Positions 44,022 to 62,262 of a stretch of DNA of 64,000 bases are shown here, one piece after another (within the stretch, counting starts at the first letter, position 1; the number at the start of each line of letters is the position of its first letter). The stretch comes from Telmatactis stephensoni (lineage: Eukaryota > Cnidaria > Anthozoa > Actiniaria > Isophelliidae): the NCBI GenBank assembly GCA_029948255.1, contig JALIZF010001801.1:620001-684000 (forward strand). The letters run 5' to 3'. A program made the position numbers and the translations under genes. The notes beneath the pieces are model-generated. The model was not told the DNA's origin and made no database searches. It saw only the letters and a program-made list of their open reading frames with translations.

Positions 44022-45563
44022 ATGAGTTTCAAGAACTACTCCTGGACAGGAACATTCTCTAGCAGAAATGGAACGTTTCATCACAAAATGTCCTCAGCAA
44101 CAATATATGGCTTGATAGTTCTTTACGCTGTGCTCTTTCTTGTTGCTGTAATTGGAAATGCTACCATCATCATTCTAATCAGACGTTTTAAATCCTTACG
44201 AACCATTTCCAACATGTTCCTGGCCAACCTTGCTGTGGTAGACATCCTCAATATCCTTATAAACATACCTGTCTATACACTGAGTGGCATTCTAATGCAT
44301 GAAATTATGCGAGGGAGGGTTTTGTCCGCATCGCTTGCCACTATCCATGTACTTCTCTACAACTTGAAGTTATTGGGTATGTTAGCCATGAGTGGTGAGC
44401 GCTTCCTCGGTGTGTCCTTAGGCCTGAAATACAACGCGTTGAAGAAAAAGAAGATGATTGCTGCCGTTATAGCTGTAGCATGGGTGCTTGGAATTGCAAT
44501 AACTGTGCCTTGGTCCCAAGCTATATTCAAGATCAATCTTGGAGAAATCCCAACTTACCAGTACAGAATGGAGATGTTCGATAAAGTTGGGAGGACTGCA
44601 GCGCTCTCTGTGATTCTCATCTTTGGTATCGCATTTGTGGTCTTATCAATAATGACATGTGTCAGCTTTAAAAAACAGATGAAGGTGCTATACTTGTAAC
44701 AATCTTTCCTTTTTCATTTTTTTTTTTTTTTTTTTTTTTACTACCTAAGTCTTTCCTTCCTTTCTTTTTCTCGCTCGTTCATTTGTTCCTTCCTTCCTTC
44801 TTCTTTTCTTTTTTCCATCTTTTTTTTTTCTTTTTTTCCTTCTTCCTTTCTTTTTTCCTTCTTTGTTTCTTTTTTCTTTCTTGCTAAAATGTCAGCTACT
44901 TGTTGCACGAGTTCATATGAGTGCCTTTCTTTTGGCACCATCCACGCACAACATGCTTTTTAATTTTGACTGCCCTTGTTCCCTCGCTAGCGAAAGGATA
45001 GCTGTGTCTTTAGAGTAGGAAAAGCTATAGAATAACCGATATAATTATCATGCATGGCTCTGACAATCCTTTTGAATGTTTAGAAATTCCAACCCTTCTT
45101 TATGTATTAAACTCTTTGTTTGTACATGTAGAGCTTTGAAAGACGACGAAAAACTTGCCGGGACCTGCAAGGAACCCGTTTAAGAGAGACACGCACGAGA
45201 AATGAAGCCAGAGCAGCGTTTACCATTGGTCTGACCATTGCAGCATATGTCATTTGCTATCTACCAAGCATTTTGTTTGCCGTATTCGCAGGGGGTCCTC
45301 AGGATATGGCAAACTCAAACAAAGCAATATGGATTGGAGGGCTCGTCAATTACTTCCTGTTTGTTTCCAGTGCTAGCAATCCATTCATCTATATGAGTAG
45401 ATCTGCAAGATTTCGCCACGCTATTGGTCAATTCATCAGAAAGCCTTGTGGGAAAGATGATCTAAGAGTTCGTGCTGTACAACGCAGAAATCTTGAAGAT
45501 CCAAGAAATGGTCGCTTAAATCATATTCGACCAGTTGGCAACACCCTATCACCAGGGTATTGA
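44022..45563 (+). CDS. Rhodopsin-like (class A) G-protein-coupled receptor, copy 2
   Basis: Exon 1 (44022-44690) and exon 2 (45131-45563) have the same donor, acceptor and phase as copy 1. The frame is intact. Differences cluster in TM2-TM3 and the first extracellular loop (VYTLSGILMHEIMRG against VHALSFILIHDLMRG; LLYNLKLL against LINNLRLL), in the third intracellular loop (RRRKTCRDLQ against RQQKTCKNLQ) and at SASNPFIY against SACNPFIY. ERF replaces DRY here too. Changes near the ligand-facing ends and the G-protein loop suggest possible divergence of specificity; that is inference. Confidence 0.88.
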
Positions 45564-45726
45564 ACTAAAGCCAGTGAATTGAACTTGTTATCAAAGAAAA
45601 TCCTCCTTCTTGGCCGGCTAATAGAACCAATTTGATTAGAGTTAGTCAATAGCCACGTGCACTGTGGACTAAGCAGTATATGCCGGGTTTAGTATTCCAC
45701 ACAGAAACCAACAACAAGTACATATA

Positions 45727-45875
45727 CAGTGGCGTAGCCAGGATTTTTTCGGACTTAGCACAGCCAGTGATAAACCATCTGTCCATGTCGATAAACAGAA
45801 TGATCCCCATTCCCCAGCTGATCAATAGTTTACTAGTATTTTCCCAGCCTTCGAGATACACATGCTACGTCACTG
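45727..45875. mobile_element. MITE with CAGTGGCGTAGCC ends, duplicated copy
   Basis: Equivalent to 31136-31281, with one end mutated (CTACGTCACTG). It was carried along by the segmental duplication. Confidence 0.7.
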
Positions 45876-46252
45876 AGATAGGTATTTGTTTTAGAAAGAA
45901 CTCGTTTGTTAGGGTACCTGTCATTTTCATTTCAGCTCATTTGTTTTTGAGAACTTTTCAATTATTCGATGAGAATTGATAAAGATCTTGATTTGGTTTA
46001 TCAGAGCCAGTCCAGCTGCCATGCCGGCCGCCCGGCCGAGAATGATGAAAGACTAACTGGTCTAACTGAAGTAAACGATATATGACGTTTATATGTAAAT
46101 TAATTAATGAAGAAGCATGCAACCAAACGAACAGAAAACAAACAGACAAACGAGCGAACGAATGAACGAACGAATAAGCAAACGAACGAATAAACAAACG
46201 AAAGAAAAAACTGAAAGAACGAAACAAGCGTACGAACAAACAAACAAAACAA

Positions 46253-47384
46253 AACGTTGTCTCCTCCTTTCAATATAAGTCACAATATTTCACTGTTATG
46301 TAGAAGAAATTCAATCATTTCCGTTGGTTAAGGCGGGAAAAGAAAGCATATTTGAGTAGTAGGAAGACGGTACGTTTGACCTTTGTTTTCCTTTGCATGA
46401 ATGCAATGCAAGAGATTCCATAAGAAATTATCCTTGTTATATATCTTTCAATCTTTAATTTTTAGGGGTTTTTTTTCGCTCGAGTTACTCTTGCTGACAG
46501 GTGTAGGCCTACCAGGAATTGGGTGAGGAGATCTTTAGTTTTATCGCTTTCCATGAGCATCTTAGTCTTCTTTAGTTTACAAAACGTGCAAAAATCTTTG
46601 CGAAGATCAATGTTTACTAAGGCAATTTAATTGTTCAAACATAAATTTGATACTCGACGAAGGTGTTTGTATAGAATTAAAGGAGCACTAGTGGAGAAAG
46701 ATAATTCTTGTAAAGATAATTTTTTTTTCCAACTTTAACACCTTAAAAGTAGAGGTAACACCTTAAATGGCAAATTATATACGAAACACAATTTATATAC
46801 AAGACGCCAAATGCTGAGAACTCATCGGAAAAAACATCGGGGTCCCAAATGAGATTCATTGCATCTTTCCATGCTGTTTCAAGTGCGGCTAGCGTTTTTC
46901 AAGGTCAAGGATTGTAATACCGACTCAATGCGTTTCCACTGAATATTTTTTTGATATATTCTACCACTAGTAAAGATTAGGAATAGCCTTTTAATTCTCA
47001 GAGATCGTGATGCTCAACATATAGGCAAGTATTTCAAACGTCTTCTTTATAATCTATCAATTGTAAACTATCCATTTTTAGTGTTTGTAAATTTTCATCA
47101 GACTTGAGATAAAATCCGATTCTGATCAAATGTTGTATTGTTATTGTACTGTATTTATTTGCCACATTACTGTCAATACTATATATACATATTTATACAA
47201 TATTTGAGATATAAGGCGCGCGCTGATTGGCTGCCTACCATGTTTACCATGTTTATATCAGAGGACAGAGACATGGCTCGCACAAAAACGTCGAAAATAT
47301 TTTATAAAAGTAATATAAAACGATCACTTATGTCTCTGTTCTGTGATATAACACTCTGGAAGATGTAGAGCACTCGAAAAGCAA
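46253..47384. other. Intergenic, nothing recognised
   Basis: AT-rich DNA without a recognisable exon or bounded repeat until the target duplication at 47385. Confidence 0.4.
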
Positions 47385-47944
47385 GAGAAACTATAGTCCA
47401 GACCCAGGCCTCTTTTTACCCCGCTCCGCTTCGGTAAAACAGAGTCCAGAAGAACTTGCATGCGCATGCGTTACATGAACCAATCAGACACTATACAGTT
47501 TTGGTGTGACCTGGTTACAAGGCCTTTTGGCGACAAGTCATACAGGGCTTGGATTTGCTCCAACAATTTGGGTAAAAACGTGTGCTTTAATTGTACAAGT
47601 AAAGGCAAACTTAACTGCTTCAATGAATTTTGGAAAAGGATTACGAGAAGATTTGTCATGTTTTTAATTTTGGATATTTCGGCCTTTCTTCAAAGGCCAT
47701 CAATTAACAGCAACTAACAAGTCATTGGTTTACATACAAATTAGTTTAAAAGACTCAGGGGAATTAATTGACCCTGTTCATTCAAACTTGGCTTGTGCTC
47801 TTTAATGAGCAACGCTTGGGCTATTTTTCTTTTCCTATAGTCTCCAAAATTAGACGAATAAATACTTGCGTGTTCTATATTGATGGTAAGTAAATACAGC
47901 CAAGAGAGCATGCAGAACTGCCAAGTAGCTAGTGATCAAGAAAG

Positions 47945-49200
47945 TGATTCCAAAACAGTGATTTTGACTCTTCCGTATAAAGGAGACAAAGGAGTTGAGC
48001 TAGTACAGAAGTTAAGGTAGTTCCGGACCCTTGCTACTGCGCATTTCCCGCGCGCATTCGAGCGCACGCACTTTTATTAGAGAGCATTGGTATTACCGTG
48101 GGGAGTCTGGGCACTAGTAAGAGAGCGATTGAAAACGTAGAAACTCAAACTTTAGTAGAGAAAAATTATATTTTGTCATCCAAATATCGGAAAAAGTACT
48201 ATATAATGTAGGTATTTAACCTGAAACTTCTAAATTTAGTTAATCTTATCCATTGAAAAAGCCGGCGAGAAAATCGCTAAAATTGGTGATATTTGGTGTT
48301 CGTTTTCGGTGTGTTTTCTCTTTTGTGCTTTTCTAACTCTTGAAATAATACGGTGACCCCCTGTTTTTCTCTTTGAATTCAAGAGAGTACTTATCATTTT
48401 TTTTATTTTAAAAATAAAAATACAACTTCATTGATTGGATTGTCGTAAATTTTCCACATTGTTACAGTCCGAACACGATTTCGGAGCGCATTATTGGGTA
48501 GGAATTTGATTCTAGAATGCCCTTTTAATCATGTTTGCAACTCATCAAACAATACATACGATTACAAGTGCTAGATAAACCTCACATCTTTTGAGACGGT
48601 CAAGGCGTTTCTCGGGAAAATTTTGTTCGCATTCTTCAGACCATATGAATTACGTACATTTTGCAAAAAATCGCGGAAAATCATTGAAAATACCACCTAT
48701 TACGACATCGTATAGCTCAGAAACCAATACGGTGACCCCCTCTTTTTTTCTCGGTTTTTGAATTGCCAAAAAATTATCTTTAAATGACAGGATTTTAAAG
48801 GAAATTCATTGATGAAATCTAAGACTCCGGAACTACCTTAAAACGCACCACCAAGAAATTCTTACCGACTAATGTAAAACCTGTTTTTGTATTTAAAGCT
48901 AGTAAACTGGCATCACGCTTCAAGATAAAAGACAGTACTACCATTTAACATAAACACGATGTGGTGTACAAACTAAAATGCCCTCAAGAACATTGTCCAC
49001 ACGCTTACATTGGAGAGACTGCAAGATTAGAAGAGCGCGTAGCCGACCATAGTGGGAGAGATAAGAATTCATCCTTTCTGAAACACAGTAAAGAAACAGA
49101 TCACGAAACCATCAAAATAGAACACGCAAGTATTAAGTTGTATGCCCAAAGAAACATATTCAATGAATTTGTTTTCATGCCTAAAAATGAGCCCATATAG
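47945..49200 (+). pseudogene. Penelope-like polymerase fragment with GIY-YIG domain
   Basis: The frame before the TTAA insert encodes DSKTVILTLPYKGDKGVELV, typical of the region just after the RT domain in Penelope-like elements. After it come FLPTNVKPVFVFKASKLA, an in-frame stop, then VVYKLKCPQEHCPHAYIGET, the Cys-bearing GIY-YIG endonuclease start, with ARLEERVADH and HSKETDH following. The stop and the insertion make it non-functional. RT core missing. Confidence 0.85.
48016..48837. mobile_element. TTAA-flanked element inside the Penelope fragment
   Basis: GGTAGTTCCGG...CCGGAACTACC with TTAA at 48012-48015 and 48838-48841; 822 bp, non-coding. Two ACGGTGACCCCC strings (48350, 48731) recur, inverted, in the 40480-41315 element (GGGGGTCACCGT). 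Removing it rejoins the Penelope frame, which confirms its limits. Confidence 0.87.
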
Positions 49201-49409
49201 CTGATATGATTTAATTTAGATAAACTTTCGTCTAACCCTTCGTAAACAGCAGCCATATTGAACGATAGCCTTGTAACCAGGTCACACCAAACTTTTTCAA
49301 TGTCTGATTGGTTCATGTAACGCATGCGCATGCAAGTTCTTCTGGACTCTGTTTTACCGAAGCGGAGCGGGGTAAAAAGAGGCCTGGGTCTGGACTAGAG
49401 AAACTATAG

Positions 49410-50398
49410 ACTACGCCTCGTGTTCCTAAGCTTGCTTTTCTCTTGCTCTACATCTCCCAGCTTGTTTACATCACAGTACGGAAATATGCGCACGCGTTTT
49501 ATATTACTTAAATACTAGTAGTTTCTATTAGAAAGGGAAGTGCTGCGAGAATACGGTTTATGAAACTGAAGCCGCTTGGAGTCATGTATTAGATATTTGC
49601 ACTCAGAGCAACGTGTAACATCAGCGTACAAAGTATTATACAGCAAATAGTTAAGGGTCAGAGAAGGGTCCGGGTTCGAATCTCCTTGAAATATATTTCA
49701 ATCTCCTTGGAATAGCATTTTTTCGCCTTATGTAGTAAATATGCATGTATGCTTTTTTCTGGTTTGAAAGCGTTTTAAGCCGAGTTTTTTTTTCTTTTTT
49801 TCTTCTCAGATGTAAAGGGGGAGAAAAAAAAAAACACAGCTTAAAACGCTTCAAAACCAGAAAAAAAGCATACAAACACATGAAAAGATAAAATGATTTA
49901 CTAGATAATAAGGCAAAAAACAATTGTTATTCCGGCCATGAGAGTGTAAAGAAACGGATCTAAAGTTAAATGCATGCATTTTGATTGAGTGTCTAATGTC
50001 TTTTCTTTCTTTTTTCTTTCTGGTATAGTAAAAAACAAATCAGTAACTGATCCTGCGGTTGCTATGTAGAGCTCATTACGTCACGAAATGCAACAACGTC
50101 GAACATGAATCCGGGCCGGAAAACAATAGAGACGCCCTCTCCCTCGTTTTGACACGCTGTACAAATACCGTTTTTTCCGGACCTGTGAAACTCTTTATTT
50201 GATTTTACAACGCGTAAAGCATCAAATTTTGCTTGTTTCTTTCTTTCTGTCATTATTTTCAGCTAGTAAGCATTTCATGAAAAAAACACGCTGAAGTATG
50301 AATGGACTCTCCCATCGAGGACGATGAATGAGGGTTGACGATGAAAACCTTACAGCTTATGGCGTTTTTTGATGTGGATCTTAAGGCCCCTTTCATTT
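49410..50398. other. Intergenic with inverted and dispersed repeats
   Basis: Inverted repeat 49743-49880 (GCTTTTTTCTGGTTTGAAAG, CGTTTTAAG and complements) and the 120-bp dispersed repeat copy at 50028-50148. A GGGTTCGAATCTC string at 49672-49684 resembles a tRNA B box, but no tRNA fold is evident. Confidence 0.45.
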
Positions 50399-50954
50399 TT
50401 ACAGACTTTGCTGCAAAGGGAACAAGCTAGTGCTATGTTCATCCATAGGGGGCATAGGAACATGAGTTTTCTTGTGGTGGATGAGTCCTGCCTTGCTCCG
50501 GGCAATAAAACCACACTCACAAGTAAATTCGGTTGGAACTGAAGATTTGTGTCTCTCTTTTGTTTTGGCTCTCAAAAGATCATGATAGTCAAGCCTATCC
50601 TTTTCAAGTCGCTCAAGCTTCGCAAAGCAAGAGGCTCTCCATTTCACACGATCACATGCCATTCTTTCCCAAGATTCTGGTTCGACATTGCAGCGTTTTA
50701 GATTGTCTTTGAGTTTATCCTTATAGCAAAGGAGTGGTCGACCAAATCGCCGCGCGAGTGGCATTTGTTAATTGACCATAAAATAGCTGCTTAGGCAGCC
50801 TTGAGTCATCCATTCGAACAAGGTGACCAGCCCAACGCAGTTGAATTTTCATAAGGATAGCTTCGATCCCTGTTACATTACACCTCCTGAGCACTTCACT
50901 GTTTTTTATCTTATCAGACCACTTTATGTGGCAGAGCTCCCGTAGACACCTCAT
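50399..50954 (-). mobile_element. 3' fragment of a non-LTR retrotransposon with C-terminal zinc finger
   Basis: In the minus direction: LCHIKWSDKIKNSEVLRRCN, LRWAGHLVRMDDSRLPKQLF, then after a frameshift near 50755, RFGRPLLCYKDKLKDNLKRC, WERMACDRVKWR, and a C2H2-like CECGFIARSKAGLIHHKKTH. This is the conserved C-terminal region of many metazoan non-LTR polymerases. Frameshifted and 5'-truncated, so inactive. Confidence 0.82.
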
Positions 50955-51722
50955 GTGAAAAGAGTTTTAACTCTTAAAAGTTGTTGGATGTGTTTACTGT
51001 GTATAGACACAGTTATATAGGCCTTTCCTGACCCTGATGACGTGCCATACCTAAACTACCACAATCCTTTTTGAAGTTTTTTTTGATATTGAAATGTTCA
51101 AGTTCCTTTGAGAATTCCAAAACAGAAGTACCATAAAAGAGTAGCTACCAAAAAGAATTCTGGAAGTGTAGGTATGAAAGCTGTGCATGAATAAGGTTAA
51201 AACGAGTAAACAATTTGTTTAATTGTTTTTACGAATATTTTAAGGTGTATAATAGGTGAGTTTCAGCATAGTAGATTTAAAAAAGCAAGCGGTGAATTCA
51301 TCCTTTGCAGCTATTTTAAAACGGCGTCAGGCGCGAGACCTCAAAAACATTCATGTGACTATAGGCTGATATGAAAAAGAGTCAACACGGTTCTGGGTCC
51401 TTTTCTTTCAAATTATTACACACCAAACGCGTCTAAGCCCTCTAAAGACTGGACAATTAAGTATGCAGCTCTTCTTGTAGCTTTTTTCTGCATCGTTGCA
51501 TGCGTATACAACAAAAGCTCTACACAAAACACGTATACCGTGTTTCCAGCCCCTACAATGTAGTGCGTCACTATTACAGGGTCGACACACGTTGTAACCC
51601 GCGGTGTTGCGCGCAAATGAATACAGAAAACATTGCATGCATCGTGTGCCCGCGGGCCATGAGGATGGTCGAAAGAAAAAAATCCAGACATTCATCAATG
51701 CAAATCGTCCGTGTTTTAGTCT

Positions 51723-53028
51723 TCACTTCTTCCGACCTTCTGTTTTTGAGTTTCTTGGTCCCTTTGATTTTGTTTTTGTCTTTTTCGCTCTTTTATGCGT
51801 GTTCTGTTGTTGATTAAGATTTTCATCAACAGTTGTTATATTTTTAGCTTTCTCTCTGTCTTTTGTACTGCTTTTTGTATCCATTGCTTCGTTTGAATGA
51901 TGATCATTGCTACTTGAAGATTTTGATATTTCCTTGCCGCTGTCTTCTTCATTCCGATTGCTTACTGGTTCATTGCCTTGTAGTATGTTTTCATGATCAA
52001 CAGGAAGTCTATATTGTAATGTCAGTTTGTTCTAATGTTTTACTGTTTACCTTATTATTTTCCACCTCATTTTTTTCATTTGTACTGGACTTGAAAATTT
52101 GTTTTTTAATTTCATGTTTTTCTCGCGGACTCAACGTAAACCCTACAGCTCGTACTTCAAATTTAGGATGGTGTTTTGCGTGCCTGGTCACTGACTGATC
52201 CCGAACCGTAGATTTTACAATAACTTGCATGGACTGTTGTTTTGGTTCTTGTGCCGAGGAACGGTAGTCAACAAGGGGTGTTTGTTCACGAGTATTTGGC
52301 CTAGCAATGGGAGGCTGCATGTCATTTGCAAGTGAATGTAGTTTTTCAATGCTGTCTCCTCGCAGAACCAGATACAAACTTTTACTATCATTATGGCCTT
52401 TATTATCTAAAGTTAAAGTTTTCTTCGTTCTTTCTTTAGAAACTTGTTTGAGGTTTCTTTCTTGAATGGCTAGGCTTTTATTATGACGAGAATGCACGTC
52501 TGGTCTCGGTGTTGAAGGTGCGGTAAGATTACCAACATCTTGCAGATGAAATTGTTTGCTAAACTTTTCTCCAGGATCCTCTCTAGATCCTGGAGCGCTT
52601 GCGCAACGCCTCTCGACTTTTCCCGCTCTTTCAATAATGTCAACTTCCTTTTGTTTCTTATCAAAACTGGAATTTTGATTCTTACTTTTGACTTTACATT
52701 TTGTTGCTTTGTTATCGCGGGTATCCCCACTAAATGAAGGATTTCCTGTATCGTTCTTCTCCACAAGACTATCATGTATTCTCTTGTTGACTAATGCTTC
52801 TTCCCCTTTGGTCGGTGTCGAATAAAAAGTACTTTGGTTAAGATGTCGAAGTATTTTGGAGGGAAAACTCCCAGTGTAGGTCATCGGAGGAGGTGTATCG
52901 GAGAAAATCCTTTCTTCGACTGTCATTGGCTGGTTAGTTACTATAGAGATGGGTGGTAGAAGGCTAACCACGTGGTCACGTCTTGTTTGCTGTTTGTATC
53001 TCAACATGGTATACTGTTTTTCTATAAC
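51723..53028 (-). CDS. Uncharacterised low-complexity, Lys/Ser-rich protein (3' part)
   Basis: A large exon starts at 53028 after TTCTTGCAG and reads VIEKQYTMLRYKQQTRRDHV for about 339 codons to a stop at 52009. The protein is hydrophilic, probably mostly disordered, with basic clusters, no signal peptide, no membrane segment and no domain I recognise. Just past the stop, a different frame continues 96 codons (YRLPVDHENILQGNEPVSNR ... KSKGPRNSKTEGRKK) to 51723, with the same composition and codon style, suggesting a one-base frame break near 52015. Upstream exons must exist beyond 53028 but I could not identify them. Confidence 0.5.
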
Positions 53029-53036
53029 CTGCAAGA

Positions 53037-55537
53037 ATAAGTAATGACATACGAATTAAAAATGGAATGAAATTATGATAATGATATTAAGGACGTTCAC
53101 GCGCACTTTTACTGCGCACGCTAGCGCGCGCTACCTCAATAAATCCAACGTGGCGGAAAAATTTTATTTTTTCCGTACTTACTCTTTTTCGATTTTTGAA
53201 ATGGAAATTACTTTTAGAAAAGTTCTTTCTTTATTCTTTTAAGCACATTCTCCACTCATCGCAGAAAGCACTCGCTGCGATCGAACGAGTACTCGCTGGC
53301 TCGCTGCGAATAATTTCTGCGATGAGTGGAGAATGGCCTTTAGTTTTTGTTTTTGTTGTTGTGATTTTGTGGTTTATTATTATTATTATTTTTTTGTTTT
53401 GATTTGTTTTGTTTTCAAACTGTGGTCAAAATGAATGCCATCTTTATATTAGAAAAAATTAGAACTGAAAAATGATAAAATGGGATGCTCGTCGAACATT
53501 TTGAGCCACTGAGATCCTGTTGATCGAGTACGAAAACTAGAATATATAAAATGCGCATGCGCGCCCATAAACCTGTACTTGCTACAAGGGCGAGCATGAA
53601 GAAGCGAGGAGAAAAAGGCCTGAAAAATCTATGTACAAAATATAGCCGTAGTCCAAAGCCATGATTTCCACGTGTCATATTTTATTTCACTGTGTACGAT
53701 ACGGGCAGGCTATTCCAATGGACAGCTAGTCCAAATAATTCCACTGTCGAATTCGATTGTCGAATTTTCCAATTTGACTGCCATGCAGAAAAGGACAGCG
53801 TAGTTTGAATCGAACTGCGCCTTTTTTTGCCCCGTATAGAAGGTTAAAGGAGGCTCTGCTCGCAGAGTATACGCTTTATAGCTTTATCATTTCCAGAGTG
53901 TCTCAAAAGTTCGTGCCCCTGATCTTTGATTGTCTTATTTTGGCTAATGGAAGATCATGTTCATGAAATATCTTAATTGTAGTCAGTGTTCTTAGGTTTA
54001 ATTGCCTTAGAAGTTAGACGTTATATATTTCCATTTTAATTGCAAAACGGGCTCTTTTCAAATATGCACATTTTTCGTACCGCACCATTTTGTTGACGAT
54101 TAATAGCAGTTTTGAGTTTCTCGAACTTTCTGTTCATTCATTTTCAAAATATATATAAAAGATAATAATAATAAACCACGGCACCAATTACAAGCTCAAA
54201 GATCTGCAGCCTGCAGGGAGACTTTCTGGAATGTTTGAAAAGAAAACTAAAAAAAAAACTTGTAAAAAGCGAATGTATTATTATGTAGCAAGCAGGCAGA
54301 AATATGCCCTTTTTAATCACTTCAGAGAGTTAGCACATTTGATACCACGGTTGCTAAATATCGGTAATAAAAATCAAAGGAGATGACGTAAGCTATTAAA
54401 ATTCCTCACATAAATAGTGGACAGAACATAGAAGATATCCTAAGAATTGGTGTAATTCAGGTCCAGTTAATAAATTAAAACCTATTGCAGTTAAAAACAG
54501 GGACACTCTGTGAAACCTCGAGTGTTCAAATAATTCCGTGACCCGGACTGAGATGCAGACACAACTTAAATGATGTTGCTTAGCAACCATAAACGATACG
54601 CGTACGTGCGTCACAATTTACCGTCAAAAATCTACACTAATATATATCTTCTAAACAGCAGAACTTACAAAATCTAACTATTTCAGTAATTAGTATTTAC
54701 AAAGTCTTGTTTCAGTATCTGTATTGCTGTCAATCGTGCTATTTTGTTCGTATCAGTTCGTGTCATGACGCCACATTTTTTTTTTCGACAACCTACCAGT
54801 CAGCTGGACAACAGCAGTTTGAATAATCAGAATAATACACTGAAAAGCGTATCAAGACAAAGACAGCTAGAAATGAGACGAAGAACTTATATTGTACACT
54901 TACCGAACGAAAGCTTTCAAGGCATGGCTCAGCGTTGAGTTTGTAATACCGAATAAACAACCAATTAATGTCATGGACGAGAGTCATCTTAGACATAATA
55001 GACTATGACAATAACGGTATTAAAGCCCGTAGTTCCAAGTCCTTTGGGAAATAACTCCATTAACGGTAAGATATCAAGAGATCATAGCCTCTCATACTCT
55101 ACACACTAGTTTGTCGTTTTGACAAGGTGAAAGTTTAATATAACGTCCAGAATTCAATTTGCTCTTTGCGGCAGTAATGCAGTTTTTCAAGACAAGTCTT
55201 GAAAAATGATAAAACTAAAACGTAAGAAATAATCACATTGAACAAATGTGAACACGGCGCATTGTTGTACAGAGCTTTAGTGAAACTCAACTGAAAGATG
55301 AAAAATATATTTTTTACTTTATTAATTGACTGGTGTAAGTATTAATTTATTCTGAGATAATTTTTTCATGTCAAACATTGGAGTTTGGGTTACCTGTCCT
55401 ATTCCGAAGCACGAGAATTTCCCATAATGCAATTGGGACCTTATGAAAGGAACGCCTGGTAGATATGTGTCTCTGAAGAAGACACTGAATGTCTTGAAAA
55501 ATAATGTCGTTTCATTTTATTTAGCGACATCTTATAG
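53037..55537. other. Region upstream of METTL4
   Basis: It contains a TTAAGGACGTTCACGCGCAC end (53087) resembling the TTAA elements at 40480 and 48016, and a hairpin at 53246-53335 (CATTCTCCACTCATCGCAGAAA mirrored). An open frame at 54768-54938 (MTPHFFF...SVSRQRQLEMRRRTY) could be an exon but has no clear donor. Confidence 0.4.
53246..53335. repeat. Short hairpin element
   Basis: CATTCTCCACTCATCGCAGAAA and its complement at 53313-53335 bracket a loop with repeated ACTCGCTG units. Confidence 0.65.
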
Positions 55538-61363
<5,826 letters not shown>

Positions 61364-62262
61364 AATGTACATTGTAGCTAGAGTAGCATTAGTCGTCATT
61401 AAATGGAATTTGTATACAGCTGGATGCTTACCTTTAGTGCCTCCATAAAGCAAGGGATATTATATTTTGAAAATATTTTATAAAGAAGAATATTGTAAAT
61501 GTACAAATGTGGTATTTATATAGTGTAAAATACTCAAAATGACTTAAAACTACTAGTAACTCTAATTTCTTAAAGTTAATGAATAATACAATTATTGTAT
61601 AGTGTAAATTTATACAGTAATTTGTTGTGGTTTGAAGTTAGAACTTTTTGAGTTGGAATTTTTCAGACCAGTTTGATTTTTAATTACTGTCCCTTGTCTG
61701 ATAATCAATATTTTCATAATCTAGAATGCCAAAAAATAGAAAAATGATATGTCTTGAGAAATTTTGGTTAAAAGCTAATCATCACCCATAAATACATAGT
61801 GGCAAAGCTCACTGGGGTGCACCCAGGATTATTTTTCGGAGGGGGGTGCAGCATTATAGAAATTGTATACTATCCAGAGGATATTTTGGAAAAATATTGA
61901 GAAGAAAAGGGCCCAAAGTCATCTCAGGAGGGGGTGCGCACCCCCTGCAGCCCTCCCCTAAATCCACCCCTGTCACTGGGGTTGAACTGACAGCAATCAA
62001 TGTGCCAATGACTGCCACCATACAGTCCATGTATAACCTTGGAGCATTAGCTCCAACCAGTAACCACACTGTCTGAAGTACAGTAGCTAATAGGATTACT
62101 TCTACATGAGAGAGCCTGGAAAAACCCTTACAGTCAGAATGACAGCCAACCAAAACAGCTCGGTAGCAGCTGCAGGAAATTGAGTCCATTACCCCAGAGG
62201 TGGCATCTTACCAGCACGTACAAATGTCATCTTAACTTCCAGTGACAGTATCACTTCAGATG
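61364..62262. other. Convergent intergenic region between METTL4 and SETD9
   Basis: 3' UTRs of both genes presumably lie here. The only bounded feature is the MITE at 61819-61972. Confidence 0.5.
61819..61972. mobile_element. MITE with 10-bp target duplication
   Basis: TCACTGGGGT is repeated at 61809-61818 and 61973-61982. The insert has GGGGGGTGCAGC / GTGCGCACCCCCTGCAG inverted blocks and ATTT(A)TTTTCGGAGGGG near the left end. Non-coding. Confidence 0.65.

Larger units (their letters stand above)
43823..46252 (+). repeat. Segmental duplication, copy 2
   Basis: Partner of 29133-31652 in the same orientation. It shares both exons, the MITE and the GAACGAAC-rich tail; the divergence is mostly substitutions and simple-repeat length changes. 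Confidence 0.9.
47394..49397. mobile_element. 2.0-kb TIR element, 9-bp target duplication, carrying a Penelope fragment
   Basis: The ends TAGTCCAGACCCAGGCCTCT and the complement form TIRs of about 145 bp, continuing through GCATGCGCATGCGTTACATG and GGTGTGACCTGGTTACAAGG. GAGAAACTA is duplicated at 47385-47393 and 49398-49406. No transposase of its own is seen. A 9-bp duplication with long TIRs suggests a Mutator-like non-autonomous element (inference). The centre is a Penelope-like fragment. Confidence 0.83.

Noticed and set aside
49660..49690. Possible tRNA gene from GGGTTCGAATCTC
   Set aside because: No acceptor, D or anticodon stem could be drawn around it.
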